From: Akanthomyces muscarius
Taxonomy: Eukaryota > Ascomycota > Sordariomycetes > Hypocreales > Cordycipitaceae
Length of the DNA stretch: 64,000 nucleotides
Direction of reading: 5' to 3'
NCBI RefSeq assembly: GCF_028009165.1
Contig: NC_079241.1
Span: 1,984,001-2,048,000 of the forward strand
Numbering within the stretch: the stretch's first letter is position 1; each line of letters begins with the position of its first letter. This document shows, one piece after another, positions 49,385 through 60,002 of this stretch. Under the pieces are notes generated by a model that saw only the letters and a program-made list of their open reading frames with translations, ran no database searches and had not been told where the DNA came from. Position numbers and translations under genes: made by a program.

Positions 49385-50294
49385 ATAATAAGCTTTAATT
49401 ATTATTATATAAGGTTTTTTATTTAGTGTACTTTAATATATTTATTATTATATTTAACTAATAGTTAGTTTATTAAATCTTCTATATTTATATACTAAAA
49501 GGGAAAGCTTTATAAATTTAATTAAAGAATATATTTTATTATAACTCTTTTTTCTAAATTAGTAAGCTTTTTTAAATTAATAGTATAATTATATTATAAG
49601 TTTTAGCTATTATATTAGTATTAGATAGTTATTATAAGGATATTATAAATTTTTATTACTTTATAGATACTTAATTTAAGTAACTTTTTAATAATAAATA
49701 AGGTAAGAATTATATTACCTTCTATAAAAGTATTATCTATAAGTTATTATTAAATAATTATAATATAAAGATAAAAGTTAGTGTTTTATAGTAGAGATAT
49801 ACTACTTACTTATTTATACTACTTATTTATTAACTATATTATAATAAGTTTTAATTATTATTATATAAGGTTTTTTATCTAATATATTCTAATATATTTA
49901 TTATTATATTTAATAAGTAATTAATTTACTATATCTTCTATATTTATATACTAAAAGGGAAGTCCTTATAAATCTAATTAGAGAATATATTTTATTATAA
50001 CTCTCTTTTTTAAATTAGTAAGTTTTTTTAAATTAAGTATAAAGTTATATTATATAACTTAGCTATTATATTAGTTATAAATAGTTATTTAAAGTATATT
50101 ATAGATTAATATAGCTTCTCTATAATTTAGTTTTAAGTCTTTTTTAAAAGCCTAAAAGGTAAGAATAATACCTACCTTTTTTAAAGGGATTTCTATAAAT
50201 TATTATTAAGTTATAAAAGTATTCAGATAAAGGGTACTAAAAACTAGGTAGAGTAAGTGACTCGCTTATTTAGGCGACTTACTTATTAACTATA
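49385..50294. repeat. Direct tandem duplication of about 455 bp
   Basis: 49385-49840 and 49841-50294 are clearly homologous over their length (ATAATAAGYTTTAATT start, shared CTATATTTATATACTAAAAGGG at about one third). Both end in a TIR-like sequence (49798-49838 and 50254-50294). The copies differ largely by C/T and G/A changes plus small gaps. Confidence 0.6.
50254..50294 (-). repeat. Right terminal inverted repeat
   Basis: 41 bp; inverted match to 47977-48017 with six transition differences. Confidence 0.65.
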
Positions 50295-51515
50295 TTATAT
50301 TACTTACTTATTTATACTACTTATTTATCTATACTATTTACTTATTAAGTATATTAAGTATATTAAGTATATTAAGTATATTAATTAATACCTTTTTTAA
50401 AGCTATAAAAGAGCTTTTTATAATATTAATTTTAGTACTATTAAGGCTATCTTTTAGGCTTTTAGTAAAGCTCTAATTAGTATATTTATATATTTAATTT
50501 CTATATCTTTTATACTAAAAGCTCTAATTTAGTATTTAATTCTTTTACTATTATCTTTATAAGGTATTAATTTTAAGCTATATTTAACTTCTAATAGTAG
50601 TTAGGGCCTTTTTTATTAAAAAAGAAGAAATAGTTTTATAATAAAAATTTAAAAGTGTCTTTTTAATACTTATAAATATAGTTATAAAGGAAGGCCTTTT
50701 TAAGTTACTCTTAAAAGTAATAGCTTCTTTAGTAATATAAAAGAATAGTAAAGACCTTATTAGACTAAATAACCTTCTTCTAGTCTTTAAGACTTTAATT
50801 CTTTTACTTTTAGTACTAATATACTCTCTTATCTTTTATCTTTTATATTAGACTAGACTTCCTTATTAGCTTTATCTTCTAAAAGCGTACTTTCTATAAG
50901 ATATACTATATAGTTAGCCCTAAAATAGGAATTCTAGTTTTAGTTAACTCTCTAATAAGTATACTATATATCTTCTCTTTACTCTACCTATCTAGATTAA
51001 TCTTCTTTAAGATAGCCTTTTAGTTCTCTATTATTTATTTACTTAGTGAGTTACTTTATAAGGTATCTTTAAGATAGGTATTCTTAATAATAATTAGTTA
51101 AAGATTTAGGTTAAAGCCTTACTTAATCGCTTAGATATAGGTTTAATTAAACTAATAGCTAGATATTCTAGCTAGGCTAGTAACCTTAGAGGTTTTACTA
51201 CTATAGGGTGCCTTAAGAGTAACTATAAGAGCTTATATTATAATGTCTATTTAGTAGACTATTTTAGCTACTTAGTAAGGGGTTATAAGATGGAAAGAGG
51301 GGTAGGTTACCTAGTAAATTAGGTGGGTAGGGCCCCTTATAACTTAGGTAGGCCTAGACCTCTATTAGATAAGACTTTTAAAAGTGATATTTATAGTTAT
51401 TTAAGCTTTTTAGTTAGTTTTATAAAAAATAGTATTTTTATCCTTAATTCTTATAATTAAATATATTATATTATTTTTATTAGCTAGTTTTTATATAGTT
51501 TTTATATTTATATAA

Positions 51516-51708
51516 TATAGTTAAGAAGTAAGTTATATAGATAAGTGAGTGATACACTTAGGTATTTTTTAGTAGTATACCTTATAAAAAAGTACCTAAA
51601 AATTAGTAAAGTGTACTAATAATTTTTAGGTGCTTTTTTTATAGTGTGTATAAGGAAAAAATACCTAAGTGCGTGACTTACTTATCTACACCTCACTTAT
51701 TAACTATA
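51516..51708. mobile_element. Fold-back MITE, 193 bp
   Basis: The two halves are inverted copies: TATAGTTAAGAAGTAAGTTA.. on the left against TATAGTTAATAAGTGAGG.. read from the right, both reaching CACTTAGGTATTTTTT. Inner arms (AAAAAAGTACCTAAAAATT / AATTTTTAGGTGCTTTTTT) also pair, so nearly the whole unit can fold into one hairpin. The outer ~20 bp resemble the TIRs of the 2.3-kb element, suggesting the same transposase family. Confidence 0.65.
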
Positions 51709-52170
51709 TTAAAGATAATAAAAGGGTTTAATTATATAATTAACCCTAATTTATTTATTTTTTATTTTTATTAATTATACTATTATAATTTATTTAATAA
51801 ATACTTTTTTTATTATATTCTTTTATTAAATAGTACCTTCTTTTATACTAAAAATATAAGTAGTTAGAGGTTACCTATATTTATAATTTATATTCTATAT
51901 AGCTACTATATAAATATATTTTTTCTACCACTTTCTATCCCACGTTTCTATACTAACTTAAGCTCTAAGGTGGCTAGACTTGAGATTTACTGCACCCTCT
52001 TTAACTAGGCAGTGTTTCGCGGGAGGAGCCGGCGCGGGTTTAGCCCCCCCCTTCTCACCGTCGGCCAACTAGCCAGCCATCTTTTTTGCTTGCCGAGAAC
52101 CGCTGCGCTAGTTAGCGTGCGTGCGTCTTCTCCTCTCTACCAAGAAAACGCTGCTCAAGCTTGAGAGAGA

Positions 52171-53526
52171 ATGCCGCGATTAGGCTTGATGCGCCAGGTG
52201 CGCCGGTACCTGAGCTTGAACTTGCTGCTGGTGTGCGCGCCGCTGGGCTTCGTCGCCTCGGCCTACTCGTGGAGTCCCGTGGCCGTCTTCCTGTACAACT
52301 TCCTCGCCATCATCCCGCTGTCGGGGCTCATCTCGGATGCGTCAGACACGCTCAGCGAGCGCTGGGGAGGCTTGCTCGGCGGGCTGGTGAATGCGTCGCT
52401 AGGGAACACGGTTGAGCTAATTGTCAGTGAATCTTGCCATTCTTTTTCTGTTAGAAAAAAATTGAGACGATTGATGGCTAACCATTCTCACACTAGGTCG
52501 GCCTGCTTGCCATTACGCAAAACAACGTCGGCGCGGCGCAGTCGGTCATGATGGGCAGCATCCTCAACGACATTCTGCTGGTGCAGGGGATTTGCATCAT
52601 TGTCGGCGCGCGCTCCAAGGGCGTCATCGTCGTCAACTCGGCGCTCGTCGACTCGCTGTCGTCGCTGATGCTCGTGGCGTCCATGGCCATGGTGCTGCCC
52701 ACCGCGCTGTACGCCGCCATCCCCCGCTCCTCCAACGGCAAGGGCTCCGACATGAAGCAGCGCATCGTGTCTTTTAGCCGCGCGACCAGCATCGTCCTGC
52801 TGCTCATCTACGTCGCCTACCTGTATTTCCAGCACAAGACACACCGCTCCCTCTTTGACGATCAGGATGATGGTGAGGAGGGCGACGACTCCGCCGCCGA
52901 GAGCGACCACAGCGATGACCTTATCCCCGCTTCGCAGCAGACGGCTGCGCGAGACTGCGAAAGCGGCGCGGACCCGGAATTCACCCCGTCCATGCAGGAC
53001 ATTTCCATTGTCCTCATAACGCTGACCCTCAGCTGCCTCGTCATTGGCAAGTGCACACATAACATTATGCTGCGGCTCGACGATATTGTCAAGGCATTCC
53101 GCGTCAGCCAGACGTTCATCGCCCTCGTCATTATACCGTTGGCAAGCAATGCCCCTGAGCTGATGCAGGTGCTGGCGGCTGCCAGAAGGCAAAAGATTGA
53201 CTTTGCCATTGCTGTCATTGTGGGCAGCATTCTGCAAATCGCGCTCTTTGTCCTGCCTGCCCTTGTCATCATTGGCTGGGTCATCGGCCGCAAGATGGAC
53301 CTCTACTTTGAAATGTCGCAGACTTGTGTATTGCTCTTCGCCATTGTGCTGGTGAACCAGGTTCTACAAGATCGGCAGTACACGTACCTCCACGGCATGA
53401 TGTTTCTTTGCGTGTAAGTTTGCGGGCTAAACGATGCAACTTTTCAGTGCAATTGCTAATCTCAACTTTTATTTATCTAGATATGCAATCATTGCGACTG
53501 CTTATTTTGTCGAGCCATTTCATTAG
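52171..53526 (+). CDS. CAX-family Ca2+(cation)/H+ exchanger, copy A
   Basis: Exons 52171-52422, 52497-53413 and 53481-53526 give 404 aa. Introns are GTCAGT..CACTAG (74 nt) and GTAAGT..TATCTAG. About ten to eleven membrane spans are visible, with an acidic loop (FDDQDDGEEGDD) in the middle. Signature c-1 reads GNTVELIVGLLAI..GSILNDILLVQG and c-2 reads SNAPELMQVLAAARRQKIDFAIAVIVGSILQIALFVLP. Compared with the usual c-2 GNAAEH, the Glu is kept but Gly and His are replaced. CAX proteins load cations into the vacuole using the proton gradient. The stop codon is one base from the stop of copy B on the other strand, so the transcripts must overlap. First of three CAX-like genes in a row. Confidence 0.88.
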
Positions 53527-53527
53527 A

Positions 53528-55173
53528 CTACAGAATGCTCGCCTGGGGTGGGCTGTCAGGGATGAAATCATGCGGCGGGCGAGCACCGTGGGCATAATCG
53601 GGTCGGACGAAAAAGACAATGGCCATGGAGAGGTATCTAAAAGCATATAGTTAGAGGCATCTGACGCAATTTACTGTAGAAACAGAATACATACGTTCCC
53701 ATGAGCATGCAACTTTCGAAATACGTAGTCTTGCCGTAGCGGACAAGAAATGTCATGATGGTGACGGAAAGAACAAAGACAACCGCGTCAAATAGTCCAA
53801 ATACAAGCACCATCGGCTGGTTGAGCGCCCAACCAAGGAATACCAGCAGTGGAATGTTGAAGAGCAGCGTATCAAGCACGTTGGTCATGACGGAACGGAT
53901 GGCAAAGTCGAGGCGGCTCATCTGCGTGCCACCAGTCTCCTCGGGTCGGGCATGACGAATTATGCTGACAGACTTGGCAGAGCTGACAATGAGCGGCAAG
54001 ACAACAAACGCGATGAAGGTCTTGGTAATGTGCAGGCTCCTTGCCGCTCCGTTCATGCTGCGCAGCAGAAACATGGCACAGGCGACGGTGCAGGAAAGGC
54101 TGCCGAGCAGGCTGACGCCTAGGGTGGGAAGTCCAGCGGCGGTCTGGTGCTGCTTGGAGTCGAGACGCGTGTTGGTGCGGCTGTCGGGGTTGAACTGGAC
54201 GGCGCCCGGGTTCGCGGGGAAGAACTGGCCGTGGGTGACGAAGCGAAACGACAGGTAGGTGAAGAAGAGGAGGACGAGCGCCGTGGCCGTCATGTGGGAA
54301 AGGTTGAGAATGCCGCGGTCGATGGCCTCGGGGGAGTCGATTCCTTCAACGCCGGTGGTGAGGGACATGACGGTGGGAATGACGAGGCAGAAGGATGTTA
54401 CCATGACTAGGGAAGACATGATGCTGGTTCTCGACTTGCTAAAGGAGGCGTCTTTTTTGCCGTAACTGGCGCGGAGGAAGCTGCCACCAAGGACCTAGAT
54501 ATACAGTGGTGAGCAATGCGTGATTGTAATTTTTAGGAAATCAGCGTTACTTACAAGAAGCGCATAATTTAATATGATGCCAATCATCGTTTGCTGGACT
54601 AGGGCGCTCTCGCCATAGACCAACGCCACCGCGCTAATCTGTCACCGTAGAGTGTTGTTAGCGAAAGAGCTGGAGCAATGTGACCAGTAAAGACTAGCCA
54701 TAAATTTTTTCACTCACAATGAACTCTGTAGAGTTTCCTCCGACGGCACGGAAGAGCCCGCCCCAGACCCGCGCATTTTTCGTCATGGTCAGGACGGTGA
54801 GAATGTTGAGCGCCGCCAGGGGCACCAGCGCCGCGCCGTTGAGGACAAAGACGAGCGCCGCGGGCATGCGCGGCACCAGCGACAGCGCAATGGCCGCGGG
54901 GACGGCGAGCAGCAGCGGCTTGCTCTCGCCAATGTAGTCGTCGCTGAGGATGGCGGCCAGCTGCCCGAACGTGTCTGTGCGACGAAGCCCGGGGGTCGTT
55001 GTCAGCCCACTGTCGCGTCGCGCATCAGGGGCATCCGCGGACAGCAGAGGCTCTGGCGCTGTTGCGTCGGCAGAGGGCGAACGGTGCGACGTGGACGAGG
55101 ACGACGCTGTAGAGGACGTGGACATGGCGGCTTGGGAGTGACGCTGGCGAAAGGCGGCGTTTGTAGAAGCCAT
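53528..55173 (-). CDS. Divergent CAX-family exchanger-like protein, copy B
   Basis: Exons 55173-54718, 54638-54555, 54494-53695 and 53636-53528 give 482 aa; donors are GTGAGT, GTAAGT, GTATGT and all introns are 58-79 nt. After ~75 Ser/Thr/Ala-rich residues come the membrane spans. c-1 is present (GNSTEFIISAVALVYGESALVQQTMIG.. LLVLG). The c-2 region keeps only its end (LDFAIRSVMTNVLDTLLFNIPLLVFLGW); the GNAAEH core is replaced by SSAKSV, without the Glu that exchange needs in Vcx1-type proteins. Introns after EFI, after LL and before YLS match copy C, showing common descent. It may be a transporter of changed specificity or a regulatory partner. Upstream in-frame GTG codons exist, but ATG 55173 is the first normal start. 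Confidence 0.8.
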
Positions 55174-55604
55174 GACGCGAAGGAGGGTGGGCTTTTCTAG
55201 CCGACTGTGATGTTCGAAAGCCCGCTCAATGCTTGGCACAAGATGAAAGGTCCGCGAAACTTTGTTGCTAGAAAGCTGCGACGTACATCCCCTGCTTGGC
55301 CGTGCGAGGCGGCGGCGGGTAGCGAAACAGCGATTGCCATACGCTGTGGGGTTTGGAAAACGGGGACGAGCGCTCGCCGTCAGCTTTTCTTAGTCAGGGA
55401 CGCCTTTTGCTGCGCCTTGTTCGGTTGCATGGACGCGCAGTTTCCATCCCACAGCCCATCTCAATTGTTGTTTCCGGATCTCGTTATTGGCGTCTGATGC
55501 TATTTCACCCCTTGGCATTGGCAATCCTCCATCGCCAAGTCGGACGATTTTCGACCCTGCCTAGTGTCGGCTGATGAGCATTGCGCTGGCCAGCCCGACC
55601 GACC
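55174..55604. promoter_or_regulatory. Divergent promoter of CAX copies B and C
   Basis: 431 bp between start codons of two oppositely transcribed paralogues. I see no strong TATA box and no clear Crz1 (calcineurin response) GNGGCKCA-type site by eye. Confidence 0.4.
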
Positions 55605-56975
55605 ATGGATTCCCATCATCGGAACTCGCACGACGTCGCCGACACCACGCCGCTACTCGCAGACACGAGCCACAACAGGCCAAAGAGCGCAATCGCCGCC
55701 GTCAAAGATGAGCTGGTCTATGCCACCAAGGCCACTCTGCAGTGCAGCATAACGAATGTTTTGCTCATCTGTTTGCCGCTCGGTCTCTATGGCGCCGAGT
55801 GGGGGTTCCCCGGATGGGCCATCTTCGTGCTGAATTTCCTCGCCATGCTGCCCCTGGCTTCTATCCTCACCTTTTCCACAGAGCAGCTCGCTGCCATTGT
55901 TGGGTCTGTCGCGGGAGGATTGATCAATGCCACTTTCGGCAACGCAGTCGAAATGATTGTAGGTGGTTACACCGCTGCGGCAGACTGAATACGTCATCGC
56001 TAACCATGAGATCCTAGGTCGGCATCAGTGCTCTGAAGGAGGGAGAAATCGGCATTGTGCAGTCCAGTATGATAGGAAGTATTCTATCATCGATTTTGCT
56101 GGTATGTCACACGGTCGGTTTGCGTCCTAAATGCTAATTCCGTCTAGATTCTAGGCTCGGCATTTTACCTTGCCGGCCAGGACAAGCAGACAGTATATAT
56201 CAACGTCGACGTGGCTGGCATCCTCACATCGCTCATGGTTATTTCATGCACGTCTCTCATTCTTCCCTCTGCACTTCGCGCTGGCGACCTTCTCGCCGAG
56301 AATGCTAGTGGCAGCAATGGCGACTACATCTTGACCCTCTCACGCAGCACATCCGTCATCCTTCTCGTCTTCTACATCCTATACGTGTACTTCCAATCAG
56401 TCACGCACGCGGACCTTTTCGCCGAAGAAGAGAGCGACGAAGGAAAGAAGCTGCACGCACTCTCCAGCTGTGCGGTGCTTATTCTTGCTACTCTCGGCAT
56501 CGCCGCGAGCTCCGACGCCCTTGTCGACAGCATTGATGGCGTTGTCGAGGCCCTGGGAATCAGCCGTAGCTTCATCGGTCTCATCATTGTCCCAATCGTG
56601 GGCAATGCGGGTTGTTTTGTGGGAACTGTGCAATGGTCGCAAACTGGCCGCATCAACTTGGCCATTTCCGTCATTGTCGGCGCTACGCTCCAAATTTCGC
56701 TCTTTGTTACGCCGTTCCTGGTCATTGTCGGCTGGATCATTGGCCGAGACATGTCGCTGCAATTCGACACGTTTGAGACGATTGTCCTGACCATGTCGAC
56801 GTTGGTGGTCAGTTGCTTGGTTCGTGGAGGAAAGACGAATTATTTTGAAGGAATGCTGCTGGTTGCCACGTGAGTGATGAAGTTTTTGAGTAGCGACTCC
56901 GTGATCCAACACTAACAAATCTTTAGATACACCATTATTGGCGTTGCTTTCTTTGTGCATCCAGACGACGTCTGA
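55605..56975 (+). CDS. CAX-family exchanger-like protein, copy C
   Basis: Exons 55605-55958, 56018-56101, 56148-56869 and 56927-56975 give 402 aa; introns are 59, 46 and 57 nt with GTAGGT, GTATGT and GTGAGT donors. c-1 (GNAVEMIVGISALKEG..GSILSSILLILG) is close to canonical. In c-2 the usual GNAAEH reads GNAGCF, losing the Glu and His, while the rest (RINLAISVIVGATLQISLFVTPFLVIVGW) is well kept. An acidic linker FAEEESDEGKK sits between the halves. By family it should be a vacuolar cation/proton exchanger, but loss of the c-2 acidic residue argues for altered transport. Transcribed toward the CadD-like gene. Confidence 0.85.
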
Positions 56976-57860
56976 GTTGCGGCATGTGTGGAATTTTCGA
57001 GGCTGCAATAATTAACTGTTAGACGGATAGACTTACAAAATCGTTGGGATACGTGATGAACTGAGTCAATGCGATGCTAGATTGTTCGTGGATGAGGTAA
57101 TTCAGTATGGCGCTGAAACCGCTTAACGGCTCGAATAAGCCCATCTTTGACTTCGGCCCGCTCCGTCGGAACGCTTGCCGCATCTCGGCCAACTTTCCAA
57201 ATCAGTCTCGGCCTAACGTTAGTGACAGGCTAACCAATCGGCGGGTCAGCAGGCTAGCTTGCGGTCGCCCATTAAGAGATGTTTAAAACGTAAATCAACA
57301 CATGTCCATGGGTGCTCAAATACGGCGATGTCACCTGTGAAGAGAATCTGCCACAGAACCACGAGCCAGCTCATTCAGTTGGAATAATTGTAACTGTTGT
57401 GCTGAGTGCTGCGGCGACGTGCAATGCATTGCGGCGCAGCCAGTGTTGAACAAGTCTTTTAGCGCGCGGTCCAAGGTCATCGGCTAGCGGCCTGCGTGAC
57501 CTGGACAGAGCACGCCATGATACCTGCTGCACTCACTTGAACATGCAATTTCTTGAAGAATCAGGCTTCAATCTGCATATCCAGTATGTTTTCAAAACGT
57601 CCCCCCTCTTTACTGCAGTTTTTGGCCTTGTTTTGCGACCACGCGCGGACGCAACAAAACAAACATTGTCTTGGCCCGTTAGTTAGCGGCTTTCGCTGAG
57701 CCACTAAACAAGGTCTAAGCCACTGCGCCAGGTTCCGACCAGGTTCCTAAATAATCAGCCCCTGGGGCTCACGTCCGACTTGGACTCTATCTTCAACCAC
57801 TTTCTCGTCTCCCTTCCCCGTCGTGTGCGCGCGCGCCCGTGTCCTCTCCCCCGCTTGGCC
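56976..57860. other. Intergenic, promoter of the CadD-like gene
   Basis: No frames of note. CG-rich, CT-rich leader immediately upstream of 57861. No RNA gene seen. Confidence 0.45.
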
Positions 57861-58829
57861 ATGCATCTCGGCGAGGCCATCGGCACGGCGTGCGGCGCCT
57901 TTGCCGCCACCAACATTGACGACATCTTTGTCCTCGTCACCTTCTTCGCCGAGTCGGCCACCAACAAGCGCATGTCGCCGCTCAACATCGTCATCGGACA
58001 GTACGTCGGCTTCACCGCCATCACCGTCATCAGCATGATTGGCTTCGGCATCTCGCTCGCCCTGCCCTCCGAGCCGATTGGATTCTTGGGGTTCCTGCCC
58101 ATGCTGCTCGGCTTCTGGGCCCTGTTTGACCTGCTCCTGTCCCGCGGCGACGACGACGATGATGATGAAGAAGGACAAGATGGGGAGCACTTCCAAATGA
58201 CACACGCGACGCGTATCAAAGTCATTATCAAAGTCGCCACGATTACGCTCATCAACGGAGGCGACAATATTGGCACCTACATCCCGCTCTTTTCGCAAAC
58301 GCGAGGCGCCGAGATCGCAGTCTACGTCGTCGTGTTTTATATCGGCGTTGGTGTATGGTGCGCGGCCGCCTGGCTGACCATGAAGCAGAGGCACATTCTG
58401 ATGGTTGCGCAAAAATACGCGGAAAAAATCATTCCCTTTTTATACATGGGCTTGGGCGTGTTTGTCATTGTCAAATCAGACTGTTATCCGTGGTCGATGG
58501 AGCACATCAACCGAAAGCTGGCTTCACATCCTGGACGATTAGTACTCGCCCTCTGCACGACCGGGTTCTTGCTGATATCTATTGGCATCTTATTTGCAGT
58601 CAGGTGGAGGAAGAGACAAAAAGAAATTGCTGCAGTGGCAGCGGCCGAAAACGGCGCGACTGACGCGACGGAGCTGTCAGAGGTTGGGCCGCGGCCGTCG
58701 ACAGAAAGAACGCAAGCGGGCGGCGATGCCGGGCCGGCGTCGGAGAAGCCGACTACAGCAACTACAGCAGATACGTCATTAACCAGTACGATGCTGGCAG
58801 AGGACGAAAGAAAACAAATACCGCCTTAG
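57861..58829 (+). CDS. CadD-type cadmium resistance transporter
   Basis: Single exon, 322 aa, from ATG 57861 (earlier in-frame starts are non-ATG). Two related halves each begin with a membrane segment carrying Asn/Asp: ACGAFAATNIDDIFVLV (residues 11-27) and LINGGDNIGTYIPLF, the repeated motif of the CadD family (LysE superfamily). Between them is an Asp-rich cytosolic loop (GDDDDDDEEGQDGEH). At least seven hydrophobic spans are visible. The C-terminal ~80 residues are Ala/Thr/Glu-rich and soluble. In bacteria CadD exports or confers tolerance to Cd2+; fungal members are poorly studied. Its place after three CAX genes suggests a joint role in divalent-metal or Ca2+ handling (inference). Confidence 0.82.
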   Translation: MHLGEAIGTACGAFAATNIDDIFVLVTFFAESATNKRMSPLNIVIGQYVGFTAITVISMIGFGISLALPSEPIGFLGFLPMLLGFWALFDLLLSRGDDDDDDEEGQDGEHFQMTHATRIKVIIKVATITLINGGDNIGTYIPLFSQTRGAEIAVYVVVFYIGVGVWCAAAWLTMKQRHILMVAQKYAEKIIPFLYMGLGVFVIVKSDCYPWSMEHINRKLASHPGRLVLALCTTGFLLISIGILFAVRWRKRQKEIAAVAAAENGATDATELSEVGPRPSTERTQAGGDAGPASEKPTTATTADTSLTSTMLAEDERKQIPP

Positions 58830-58933
58830 CGTGGATGTATATAGCAATCAACATTTGTACCAAGCTGCTCACTGTAGCTACTGCTACTCACACATCTTGC
58901 ACAGGGCGACAACAACTTCCGTGCCACCGAGCC

Positions 58934-60002
58934 CTAACCAAGCATGATGGGGGCGTCCTCTTGCATATAGTACTCGCTCACCCGCCTCTTGAGCCAGAGC
59001 GTCGCATTTAGCGCGAAGCCATGAAACAGCAGTGACAGCGCCAGCGCCCCGTAGAACGGCAGGTCCATGAAGCATAGCAGTCTACACATGGCCAAGAGTA
59101 GTGGCGACGCCGCAATCCAGAGCATGCACACGGCCGTAAGGGCCTTTTCCTCGGCCAGGTCCGGACACGGCGGCAGGATGGCGCCGACGTCGCGCAGAGC
59201 CGCCGCCGTCGTTGTTCTTAACCATACCAGTGGCTGGCCCCTACTGACAGGCCCCTCCCTCGATCGTCAGCGGCGCCAGGGCGTCGACGAAGCAAAACGG
59301 CTGCGGAATCACCAAGGGCTCGGCGCTCGGGACGAGCACGTGGAAGCGAACACTTCTCCCGGCGGCATCCCCCAGAGCTTGGACCAGGGTGACGCGCTCG
59401 CACAGCATCCAGCGCGCGAGGATAAAGAGGTTGTGCGCCACGCCGGCGAATTCGAGCGGCAGGGGGCCTTCCACCTCGTGGAGGCGCTGAAAGGCGCCCA
59501 TCCATGAGGTATCCGGGTGGAAGACGAAGAAGCGATGGCCGCCGCCGCGCTTGTCGCTGCTACTGCTGTGCTCGCTGCACTTCAGCGCAACAAAGTCTCT
59601 GACGATGCGAGCAAAGCAGAACGGTGTATTGAGATGCGCAGATAGGAACATCTCTGGTGACAGAGGGAGCATGGCGGCCATGTCCCGCAAGTTGTTGCGA
59701 ATTTGAGTGCCCTGGTAGGTCCGATATGGATGCGCCGCAATCGGCCCCAGCGCGAAGAGTACTTTGGTGCGCTGCTTCATCTCGGATGGTCCTGGCGGCA
59801 TCCACAGCGTCGTCGAATTGCAGTCCACGAGGAGGGTTCGTTTCTTCGTCGTGGCGGGTGATGTGCCCATCTGCCCGCGGGCGGAGAGCCACAGCCACAG
59901 CGACCAGGCATCGTGCGCGAGGGTCAGGATGCTGTCGCGCCAGTCGGCGTAGTGGCCGAGGAGGTAGAAGGAGATGCTTATGGAGTATAGAAACTCCAGC
60001 AT
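58934..60002 (-). pseudogene. Unknown membrane protein gene split by a 1-nt frameshift
   Basis: ATG 60002 starts a 253-codon frame that stops at 59241 just after PLTIEGGACQ. If one G is removed from the GGGG run near 59250-59262 the protein continues as PVSRGQPLVWLRTTTAAALRD and then ..TAVCMLWIAASPLLLAMCRLL.. to a stop at 58934, adding about 100 residues with two membrane segments. No intron with correct phase explains the change. The first part has one membrane segment at the N-terminus and a soluble domain with many His/Trp/Phe residues and no recognised motif. Real total length would be about 355 aa. Either a mutated gene, a sequencing error, or a protein truly ending at 59241. Confidence 0.5.

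Larger units (their letters stand above)
47977..50294. mobile_element. RIP-degraded TIR transposon, about 2.3 kb
   Basis: The left end 47977-48017 and the reverse complement of 50254-50294 match at 35 of 41 positions, starting TATAGTTAATAAGTAAGTC. All six differences are C/T or G/A transitions, the signature of RIP acting on once-identical ends. Each end has a tandem AATAAGYRAGT motif, like double transposase-binding sites. TA at the outer boundary fits a Tc1/mariner-type TA target. The internal 2.2 kb has no open frame left. Superfamily is inferred from size and ends only. Confidence 0.6.
46368..52170. other. AT-rich, RIP-like domain, right block
   Basis: From about 46790 to 51920 almost every position is A or T with stops in every frame. 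Embedded features are listed separately: a coding remnant at 46598-46783, TIR-flanked element 47977-50294 and fold-back element 51516-51708. A (AAGTATATT)4 array lies at 50342-50380. The last 250 bp return to normal GC and hold the CAX-A promoter. Confidence 0.75.

Noticed and set aside
52488..53237. Minus-strand frame over CAX copy A
   Set aside because: Antisense shadow rich in His/Asp/Arg opposite conserved CAX motifs.
59218..59505. Intron explaining the frame change in the 59-kb gene
   Set aside because: The only GTCAGT..TTAAG candidate would be 34 nt and out of phase; a 1-nt frameshift explains the data better.
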